A stretch of DNA of 6,871 bases from Chloroflexota bacterium (GTDB lineage: Bacteria > Chloroflexota > Anaerolineae > Aggregatilineales > UBA2796). Below are positions 1 through 4,804 of the stretch, in pieces. Every line of letters begins with the position of its first letter. The stretch's first letter is position 1. Under the pieces are notes generated by a model. It worked only from the letters and a program-made list of their open reading frames with translations. It had not been told where the DNA came from and did no database searches. The position numbers and the translations under genes were made by a program. The stretch spans positions 1 through 6,871 of the forward strand of contig JAGHYP010000154.1 of NCBI GenBank assembly GCA_017743585.1, written 5' to 3'.

Positions 1-257
1 ATCATCCGATTCTAGACGTGGCAGGCTTGATCAGCCCTGAGATCGTGCCGCTCTTCTACCAGCCCGAAGCGCTTTTCGCGCTGATGCGCGAGCGCGACGT
101 GCGCTGGCTGATGGTCATGCCTGACCAATGGGCATGGTTGTGGCAAGGGCAAGCGAAGGCGCTCGGACGCTACTTCTGCCGCGTCTACGATACGCGAGGG
201 CGCATGGGCGGCACGCACATCTATCGCTTTGAGCGGAGCGGAAATTGCCCAATTTGA
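1..257 (+). CDS. C-terminal end of a probable GT39/ArnT-like membrane glycosyltransferase (partial)
   Basis: The reading frame is open from the left edge (first full codon at 3) to a TGA at 255-257, so only the last 84 residues are visible. It opens with H-P-I-L-D-V-A-G-L-I-S-P-E, followed by a Trp-rich stretch (R-W-L-M-V-M-P-D-Q-W) and the end R-F-E-R-S-G. From memory of the family, an I-L-D-x-x-G-L-x-S-P-E segment is common in the extracytoplasmic C-terminal part of multi-membrane-span glycosyltransferases (dolichyl-phosphate-mannose mannosyltransferase, GT39/ArnT type) of Chloroflexota. No membrane helix or catalytic residue falls inside the window, so the sugar donor and acceptor cannot be named. 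The GTG at 18 is an internal codon, not the start. It is followed by a 49-base gap and then aroQ on the same strand. It could instead be another membrane protein with a similar exterior domain. Confidence 0.55.
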   Translation, partial: HPILDVAGLISPEIVPLFYQPEALFALMRERDVRWLMVMPDQWAWLWQGQAKALGRYFCRVYDTRGRMGGTHIYRFERSGNCPI

Positions 258-299
258 GTGTATCTTGAGTGTATCTTAGAGTGTGCCTTAGAGCAGAGC
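254..299 (+). repeat. Short imperfect tandem repeat, 11-12 bp unit, about four copies
   Basis: The unit TTGAGTGTATC occurs exactly twice in a row (254-264, 265-275). Two degraded 12-bp copies follow: TTAGAGTGTGCC (276-287) and TTAGAGCAGAGC (288-299). The first copy contains the TGA stop of the upstream gene, and the array ends 7 bases before the aroQ ATG. It may be a slippage product. Duplications of the stop-codon region are common and often have no function. Confidence 0.75.
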
Positions 300-306
300 G
301 GGCGCG

Positions 307-765
307 ATGAGCGATCAGCCGCAAATCTTGCTTCTGAACGGACCGAACCTGAATTTGTTGGGCAGCCGCGAGCCGTCGCTCTACGGCACGTTGACGCTTG
401 CAGAGATCGAGGAGCGCGCCGCGCGGCATGCAGCGCGGTATGGCGTCTTGTTGCGCGCCGTGCAGAGCAATCACGAGGGCGCGCTGATTGAGGCGATCCA
501 TGAAGCGCGCAGCTGGGCGCGCGGCCTGATCATCAACGCCGGCGCGTACACGCACACTTCAATCGCGCTGCGCGATGCCATCAGCGGCGTTGCGCTGCCC
601 GCTGTTGAAGTGCATCTCTCGAACATTCACGCGCGCGAGCCGTTTCGTCATCACTCATACCTTGCGGCGGTCTGCATTGGGCAAATTTGCGGCTTCGGCT
701 GGCGCAGCTATCTGCTCGGCATTGATGCCTTGCTCGGATATCTCGGATTGCTGCCTGAGCGCTGA
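307..765 (+). CDS. aroQ: Type II 3-dehydroquinate dehydratase
   Basis: This enzyme dehydrates 3-dehydroquinate to 3-dehydroshikimate, the third step of the shikimate pathway to aromatic amino acids, and acts in the cytoplasm, usually as a dodecamer. At 152 residues it has the normal family length and carries every signature block. These are N-G-P-N-L-N-L-L-G-S-R-E-P (11-23) with R21 and Y26 of the flexible active-site loop, Q-S-N-H-E-G (53-58), I-N-A-G-A-Y-T-H-T-S (76-85), V-E-V-H-L-S-N-I-H-A-R-E (100-111) with the catalytic His at H103, and G-F-G-W-R-S-Y (129-135). The ATG at 307 is chosen because the N-terminal beta strand begins only five residues later. The Shine-Dalgarno site is weak (GAG-rich sequence within the preceding tandem repeat). 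It sits between the membrane-protein tail and the GbsR-like regulator, all on the + strand, so co-transcription is possible. Confidence 0.97.
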   Translation: MSDQPQILLLNGPNLNLLGSREPSLYGTLTLAEIEERAARHAARYGVLLRAVQSNHEGALIEAIHEARSWARGLIINAGAYTHTSIALRDAISGVALPAVEVHLSNIHAREPFRHHSYLAAVCIGQICGFGWRSYLLGIDALLGYLGLLPER

Positions 766-815
766 GCGCCCGCCATTTGCCGCGTTAGTTGTATGTGTAT
801 CAGGATGAATGATCA

Positions 816-1415
816 ATGAGCAACTCACCAAATGGACACGATACAGAAAGGCGACCAATTGGCAGTTCAGGGCGAAGGTTGCATCCGAGCCTGCAAGCTG
901 TGAACGATATCATGTTGGAAGGCCTGGGGCAGCTGGCAGATTATTTCGGCTACAATCGCGTGGTCGGCAAGATGTACGGCGCGCTGTTGCTCAGCCCTGA
1001 GCCGATGAGCCTTGACGATCTGGTCGAGCATCTGGGCATCTCCAAAGCGAGCGTCAGCATGAACATGCGGATGCTGGAGAATCTCGGCGTTGTCCGCGAA
1101 GTGTGGGTGCGCGGCGACCGACGCAAGTTTTACGAGGCGGAATCGGATTTTTGGAAGATTCTGACGAATGTGCTGGGCGCGCGCGAGCTGCGCGATGTGA
1201 ATCAAGCGCTGGAAGTGCTGGAAAGCAACATTCAGCACTTGCGCGAGGCGATTCCGAGCATGGATCAAGCCGATCAGGCGCTCGCCAACTATTACGTCGG
1301 GCGGATTGACCAGATGAAAGATTTTTTCCGCTTCGCCAAATTGATCCTCACCTCGATCCTAGAGCGCAGCCGCGATATCAACGTGAGCGAAGTCAGACGC
1401 ATTGATATCGAGTAG
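816..1415 (+). CDS. GbsR/MarR-family transcriptional regulator
   Basis: A 199-residue predicted DNA-binding protein. The core F-G-Y-N-R-V-V-G-K-M-Y-G-A-L (44-57) followed by L-L-S-P-E-P-M-S-L-D-D-L (58-69) is typical of the GbsR subgroup of MarR-like regulators. The winged helix-turn-helix follows, with a turn at L-G-I-S-K-A-S-V-S (73-81) and recognition helix to about 90. The wing is V-W-V-R-G-D-R-R-K-F-Y (96-106). The C-terminal half (about 115-190) is predicted helical and should mediate dimerisation. Characterised members such as Bacillus GbsR control glycine-betaine genes, but no such gene is visible here, so the ligand and targets are unknown. The start is the ATG at 816, with AGGA at 802-805 ten bases upstream. 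An in-frame ATG at 912 (M33) would still keep the DNA-binding domain. It lies 50 bases after aroQ and ends 7 bases before the preferred argJ start, so it may regulate its own operon. Confidence 0.88.
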   Translation: MSNSPNGHDTERRPIGSSGRRLHPSLQAVNDIMLEGLGQLADYFGYNRVVGKMYGALLLSPEPMSLDDLVEHLGISKASVSMNMRMLENLGVVREVWVRGDRRKFYEAESDFWKILTNVLGARELRDVNQALEVLESNIQHLREAIPSMDQADQALANYYVGRIDQMKDFFRFAKLILTSILERSRDINVSEVRRIDIE

Positions 1416-1422
1416 CCTATCT

Positions 1423-2634
1423 ATGCACTTTGAAGGCCTCGCAAGCGACCTGCCATCTTTGCGCGGCTTCCGAATCGGCGCAATAGACGCGGGGCTCTAC
1501 GCGCATTTCGGCAAGCCGACTCGCCCTGACTTGGCGCTGCTCGCCAGCGCGGCTGATTGCGCCGCAGCTGCTGTCTTCACCACCAATCTGGTCAAGGCGG
1601 CGCCTGTCCTGCTCGACCAGGCGCATCTCGCCGCCAATCCGAGCGCGATCCGCGCTGTGCTGATCAACACTGCCTCTGCCAACGCCTGCACAGGCGAGCG
1701 CGGCCTCGCCGATGCTGCGCAGTGCGCCGCATGGGTAGCGGAAGCGCTCGGCATCCGCAAGGAGCAAGTCCTAGTCATGTCCACGGGGGTGATCGGCGCG
1801 TACTTGCCGATGCTGCGCATGCGGCGAGGCATCCAGCAGCTCGCCGCGCAGCTCAGCGACGCGCCTGAAGCGTGGCAAGCGGCGGCGCGCGCCATCATGA
1901 CCACGGATACGCGACCGAAGCTCGCGCACGCCAAATTTGGCGACGCCGCGCTGATCGGCATCGCCAAAGGCGCGGGCATGATCGCGCCCAACATGGCGAC
2001 CATGCTCAGCCTGATCGCCACTGATGTGCGTATCGCCCCTGACCTGTTGCAGCGCCTCCTGCGCCAAGCCGCTGATGAGTCCTTCAATCGCATCGTGGTA
2101 GATGGCGACATGAGCACAAACGATACGCTGCTCATCATGGCGAACGGCTTGAGCAGCGCACAAGTGGACGAGCAGAACGCAGCGGCTTTCCAAGCCGCTC
2201 TGACTGCGCTATGCACTCGCTTGGCACAGGCAATCGTGCGCGACGGCGAAGGCGCCACCAAGTTCATCACGCTGCACATCAGCGGCGCGCGCAACGTTGC
2301 CGAGGCGCGTCAAATCGGCAACGCGATCGCCACGTCTGCGCTGGTCAAGACCGCGTTCTACGGCGGCGATCCGAATTGGGGCAGGATTTTGGCGGCGGCG
2401 GGGCGCGCAGGCGTGCCGCTTGATCCGACGCGGCTCGCGCTCTGGTACAACGATTTCCAACTGGTAGCTGATGGCGCGCCGCTCAACTACGACGAGGCGC
2501 GCGCCAAGCTGCATGCGCAGCAGCGCGAGATCGTCGTGCGGCTTGATTTGGGGCTCGGTCAGGCAGAAGTCACGCTCTGGACGTGCGACCTGAGCCACGA
2601 TTACGTCAGCATCAACGGGCATTATCGCACGTGA
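1423..2634 (+). CDS. argJ: Bifunctional ornithine acetyltransferase / N-acetylglutamate synthase
   Basis: ArgJ moves the acetyl group from N-acetylornithine to glutamate, recycling it in arginine synthesis; bifunctional forms also make N-acetylglutamate from acetyl-CoA. Whether this one is mono- or bifunctional cannot be read from sequence. From the ATG at 1423 it has 403 residues, a normal length. Key blocks are S-T-G-V-I-G (120-125, oxyanion hole with T121/G122), the self-cleavage site K-G-A-G-M-I-A-P-N-M-A-T-M-L with cleavage expected before nucleophile T193, V-D-G-D-M-S-T-N-D-T, G-E-G-A-T-K-F, F-Y-G-G-D-P-N-W-G-R-I, and the C-terminal D-Y-V-S-I-N-G-H-Y-R-T. Self-cleavage would give alpha and beta chains of about 192 and 211 residues. 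An in-frame TTG at 1402 would add seven residues and overlap the regulator gene; the ATG is preferred because it leaves a 7-base gap. No other arginine gene is in the window. Confidence 0.96.
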   Translation: MHFEGLASDLPSLRGFRIGAIDAGLYAHFGKPTRPDLALLASAADCAAAAVFTTNLVKAAPVLLDQAHLAANPSAIRAVLINTASANACTGERGLADAAQCAAWVAEALGIRKEQVLVMSTGVIGAYLPMLRMRRGIQQLAAQLSDAPEAWQAAARAIMTTDTRPKLAHAKFGDAALIGIAKGAGMIAPNMATMLSLIATDVRIAPDLLQRLLRQAADESFNRIVVDGDMSTNDTLLIMANGLSSAQVDEQNAAAFQAALTALCTRLAQAIVRDGEGATKFITLHISGARNVAEARQIGNAIATSALVKTAFYGGDPNWGRILAAAGRAGVPLDPTRLALWYNDFQLVADGAPLNYDEARAKLHAQQREIVVRLDLGLGQAEVTLWTCDLSHDYVSINGHYRT

Positions 2635-2698
2635 GCGCGCCCAGCGCGTCTGCCACGAGCGCGACTTGCGGCGAATATCTTGCATATCGCCTTCGAGT

Positions 2699-2702
2699 GG
2701 AG
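2699..2702 (+). promoter_or_regulatory. Shine-Dalgarno site deciding the start of the PD40 gene
   Basis: GGAG lies eight bases before the ATG at 2711, and a second weaker GAGG (2704-2707) lies three bases before it. This supports ATG 2711 over the in-frame TTG at 2666. The TTG would put fifteen polar residues ahead of a textbook signal peptide. Confidence 0.6.
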
Positions 2703-2710
2703 TGAGGCAT

Positions 2711-4003
2711 ATGCGCAAACGTCTTCAGAAGCTATTGATCGGTCTGATGGCGGCGCTCCTGCTGCCGCTGACGGCAGACGCGCAAGAGAGAGCAGGCGGC
2801 ATGTTGGCGGTCATCGATCTGAGTGGCAACGTGATCATCTACGATGCTGACGGCAAGAATCCTTTTCCGCTCACCACGGACGCCGACGGGCGCTCTAAAA
2901 TCTACCAAATGCCGACGTGGTCTACGGACGGACGATTGGCGTTCTTCGGCGTGAGCGTCGAGCGCGCTGACCCATACTCACTGCGCATGTTCGTCGCGCA
3001 CCCTGTGGAAGCGGGCGCGCCATATCGCATTGCCTACACTTCACAAGAAGAAGTGCTGACCTACGCCTACTGGTCGCCTGAGGCGTGTCCTGCGGGCAAT
3101 TGCCGCGATTTGGCGCTGCTCTACACGCCGCCTGATAGGAATCTGCTCGGCGTGCGCTTGATTCGCGACCGCAACGGCGCATTTGAAGTGATTGAGGTCG
3201 CGCGCGGCGCGCCGTTCTATTACAGCTTTGCGCCTGACGGCAAGCGGATGCTCTGGCATCGCTTCGGGCGGCGCTTGGAGCTGTATGACGTGGCATCCAA
3301 CCGCGTCGAGGCGACCTTGCCAGATATCTCGGGCAGTTTCCGAGCGCCGATGTGGTCGCCTGTGCCAGGTGACGAGCGCCTGCTATTTGCCACACAGAGC
3401 GCTGACGATCCTGAGCTGAGCGATCTAGTGATCGCGAAAGGCGAGGCGCGTCAGACGTTGCTGAGCAACCAGCCTCCGCCGCTGGCGTTCGCTTGGAGCG
3501 CCGACGGCACGCAGGTGGCGGTAACTTCGGCCTTTGGCGCGCTGCAAGTGCTAGACGCAGCGAGCGGCGCGCTTGTGACGAGGGGCGGACAAGGGCAGGT
3601 CGTGGCGCATTTTTGGTCGCCGCAGGGCGATAAGCTGGCCTACCTGAGCTTGCGCCGTCCGAATCCTACGCGCCAGACCAGCTTCAGCGGCAATGGGCAT
3701 GGCGCAAGCAGCGTTCAGCAGTCGAGGCAGCTTGAATTGACGTGGTACATCCTCGAAGTGGCGACGGGCGCAGAGTACGCGCTCGATAGCTTCGCGCCGA
3801 CGCGCGAGATGATTTACTTCCTGAATTTCTTCGAGCAATTCGCGCGCAGCCATACTTTCTGGTCGCCTGATGGACGTTACATTGCGTATGGCGCGTTCCT
3901 GAGCGAGCGTGGTACAGCTGAGGTGCGTATAGCCGAGGCGCGAGAGGGCGGCGCTGTGCGCAGAGTTGGCGACGGCGTGATCGGCGTGTGGAGCTGGCGC
4001 TGA
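2711..4003 (+). CDS. Exported PD40/TolB-like beta-propeller protein of unknown role
   Basis: A 430-residue protein with a clear N-terminal signal peptide: basic M-R-K-R-L-Q-K, a hydrophobic core L-L-I-G-L-M-A-A-L-L-L-P-L, and a likely signal peptidase I site after A-D-A near residue 24. No lipobox cysteine is seen. The mature part carries seven propeller motifs of the W-S-x-D-G type, at W70 (W-S-T-D-G), W121 (W-S-P-E-A), F173 (F-A-P-D-G), W215 (W-S-P-V-P-G-D), W262 (W-S-A-D-G), W302 (W-S-P-Q-G-D) and W384 (W-S-P-D-G). These match the PD40 repeats of TolB and of the propeller domains of prolyl oligopeptidase-type peptidases. The chain ends with the propeller, with no peptidase, kinase or TonB domain, so it probably binds protein or carbohydrate outside the membrane. 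It starts 76 bases after argJ, with its own good Shine-Dalgarno site. Partner and function are unknown. Confidence 0.85.
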   Translation: MRKRLQKLLIGLMAALLLPLTADAQERAGGMLAVIDLSGNVIIYDADGKNPFPLTTDADGRSKIYQMPTWSTDGRLAFFGVSVERADPYSLRMFVAHPVEAGAPYRIAYTSQEEVLTYAYWSPEACPAGNCRDLALLYTPPDRNLLGVRLIRDRNGAFEVIEVARGAPFYYSFAPDGKRMLWHRFGRRLELYDVASNRVEATLPDISGSFRAPMWSPVPGDERLLFATQSADDPELSDLVIAKGEARQTLLSNQPPPLAFAWSADGTQVAVTSAFGALQVLDAASGALVTRGGQGQVVAHFWSPQGDKLAYLSLRRPNPTRQTSFSGNGHGASSVQQSRQLELTWYILEVATGAEYALDSFAPTREMIYFLNFFEQFARSHTFWSPDGRYIAYGAFLSERGTAEVRIAEAREGGAVRRVGDGVIGVWSWR

Positions 4004-4025
4004 GCGACAAGGCGGGACGTGCCAT

Positions 4026-4040
4026 GGCAGGCGCCCTGCC
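4026..4040. terminator. Small hairpin between convergent genes, possible terminator
   Basis: GGCAGG (4026-4031) and CCTGCC (4035-4040) form a perfect 6-bp stem with a CGC loop. It lies between the + strand stop at 4001-4003 and the - strand stop at 4040-4042. On the + strand a mildly T-rich stretch follows (TACTTGTATT), but there is no true T-run. It could weakly end transcription from either side. Confidence 0.35.
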
Positions 4041-4465
4041 TACTTGTATTCCCAAACTCCTTCGCCGCTCAATATACGCCTGATCTGATCGGGGAAGCGG
4101 TCGGGATCAATCGGCTTGCCTAAAAAGCCATCGAAGCCAGCGTCGCGCGCGCGACGCATCTGCTCTTCGTTGGCGTCAGCGGTGACGGCTACGATCAGCG
4201 TGTTGCGCAAGCGCGGATTGGCGCGCACTTTCTGCAGCGCTTGGTAGCCATCTTCGTAAGGCAGGTGAATATCCATCAAAATCAAGTCAACGCGCGGCAG
4301 CGTGTCTGCGAATTGCACCACCTGCCAGCCAGAGGTCTTCCACTCGCAATGCCGAACGCCCATGTGGGCGAGCAGCCGTGCGATCAGCACGAAATTGCGC
4401 ATGTTATCTTCCACAACTAAGACATGCGCTTCAACCGGCTCGATAGGCGCGCGATTTTTAGCCAT
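4040..4465 (-). CDS. Single-domain CheY-like response regulator
   Basis: A 141-residue stand-alone receiver domain with no DNA-binding or enzymatic output domain. The conserved phosphorylation apparatus is complete: acidic pair E19-D20 in V-L-V-V-E-D-N, phospho-acceptor D65 in L-I-L-M-D-I-H-L-P, switch T95 in V-A-V-T-A-D-A, and K117-P118 in G-F-L-G-K-P-I. The V-E-D-N start and D-I-H-L-P core resemble the DivK and hybrid-kinase receiver class. Such proteins act by protein-protein contact, for example in phosphorelays or motility. No cognate histidine kinase is in the window. The start is the ATG whose complement lies at 4463-4465. A GGAGG lies only two bases upstream (complement of 4468-4472), which is closer than usual, and an AGGAG lies farther upstream. 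It converges with the PD40 gene and diverges from the TIR-STAND gene. A functional link to either is not shown. Confidence 0.93.
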   Translation of the reverse strand: MAKNRAPIEPVEAHVLVVEDNMRNFVLIARLLAHMGVRHCEWKTSGWQVVQFADTLPRVDLILMDIHLPYEDGYQALQKVRANPRLRNTLIVAVTADANEEQMRRARDAGFDGFLGKPIDPDRFPDQIRRILSGEGVWEYK

Positions 4466-4564
4466 GGCCTCCGTCTGCTCTCCTCAGTGTGGAGTGCGGC
4501 GTGGAGATATTCGGCACTTAGGGATCAAATATGGCGCGTTCATGACGCAACGTCAATGGCGGGC

Positions 4565-4620
4565 AGCGCTCAAGGATTTCTGACCAAGCGTTCACGACGC
4601 CGCGCCAAGCGCTCAAAGAT
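4565..4620 (+). repeat. Imperfect direct repeats spaced 21-22 bp, possible protein-binding sites
   Basis: AGCGCTCAAGGAT (4565-4577) recurs as AGCGCTCAAAGAT (4608-4620) with one mismatch. A weaker copy, AGCGTTCACGACG, starts at 4587. The starts are 22 and 21 bases apart, about two helical turns, so bound proteins would face the same side of the DNA. A separate pair, AGCGATAGGCG (4628-4638) and AGCGATAGACG (4653-4663), follows. The AGCG core is common throughout this window, which lowers the weight of the weaker copies. Confidence 0.35.
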
Positions 4621-4671
4621 GGATGAAAGCGATAGGCGGCTTAGAGTCGGCGAGCGATAGACGCTAGGGCG

Positions 4672-4694
4672 ATCATTCGCTGGGCGCGAGTGAT
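4672..4694. repeat. 9-bp inverted repeat (hairpin) upstream of the TIR-STAND promoter
   Basis: ATCATTCGC (4672-4680) and GCGAGTGAT (4686-4694) pair over nine positions, eight Watson-Crick and one G-T, around a 5-base TGGGC loop. No T-run follows, so a simple rho-independent terminator is unlikely. The site lies about 30-50 bases upstream of the predicted -35 region and could be an operator for a dimeric regulator or a folded RNA from read-through. Confidence 0.4.
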
Positions 4695-4723
4695 TCGCTC
4701 AACGCCGCAACGCCGCCCGAAAT

Positions 4724-4753
4724 TTCAAGTCGGCAAGCGCTATCAGGTATAAT
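4724..4753 (+). promoter_or_regulatory. Predicted sigma-70-type promoter of the TIR-STAND gene
   Basis: A perfect -10 box TATAAT occurs at 4748-4753, in an AT-rich island within otherwise GC-rich DNA. A poor -35 candidate, TTCAAG (4724-4729), lies 18 bases upstream and matches three of six consensus positions. Transcription would start near 4760 and give a leader of about 45 bases. The weak -35 suggests low or activator-dependent expression. Confidence 0.55.
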
Positions 4754-4791
4754 AATAGCGTCCGAGCGCTGCTGCCAATCGGCGGTTGAGT

Positions 4792-4796
4792 AGGAG
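4792..4796 (+). promoter_or_regulatory. Shine-Dalgarno site of the TIR-STAND gene
   Basis: AGGAG ends eight bases before the ATG at 4805, which is ideal spacing. It fixes the start eleven residues before the first TIR strand (H-I-F-I-S-Y). Confidence 0.7.
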
Positions 4797-4804
4797 CGAG
4801 TTAG

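Larger units (their letters stand above)
4466..4804. other. Divergent intergenic region without a convincing gene
   Basis: This 339-base region separates the response regulator (- strand) from the TIR-STAND gene (+ strand). Short frames exist on both strands, but none has a recognisable protein, a good ribosome site or family-like composition. It holds spaced direct repeats (4565-4620), a 9-bp hairpin (4672-4694), a -10 box (4748-4753) and a Shine-Dalgarno site (4792-4796). A promoter for the response regulator should lie at its left end, but I could not pick one with confidence. No tRNA or known RNA fold was recognised. Confidence 0.7.

Noticed and set aside
1402..1422. Upstream TTG start for argJ
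   Set aside because: It overlaps the end of the regulator gene and adds seven residues with no family match. The ATG at 1423 is simpler, though translational coupling from the TTG cannot be excluded.
1497..2294. 265-residue open frame on the - strand opposite argJ
   Set aside because: It lies wholly inside a gene with complete ArgJ motifs. Its protein is rich in Ala, Arg, Ser and Met, as typical for the antisense of GC-rich coding DNA, and it matches no family I know.
2666..2710. Upstream TTG start for the PD40 gene
   Set aside because: It would place fifteen residues before a standard signal peptide, and the Shine-Dalgarno site fits the ATG at 2711.
2209..2718. 169-residue frame on the - strand over the end of argJ and the gap after it
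   Set aside because: It is Arg/Ala-rich with no recognisable domain and mostly antisense to conserved ArgJ sequence.
4424..4660. Short + strand frames over the response-regulator start and the intergenic region
   Set aside because: They begin inside a conserved receiver gene on the opposite strand, have no ribosome site and no family-like sequence.
4672..4694. Hairpin read as a rho-independent terminator for a gene in the intergenic region
   Set aside because: There is no T-run after the stem and no convincing gene to its left on the + strand.
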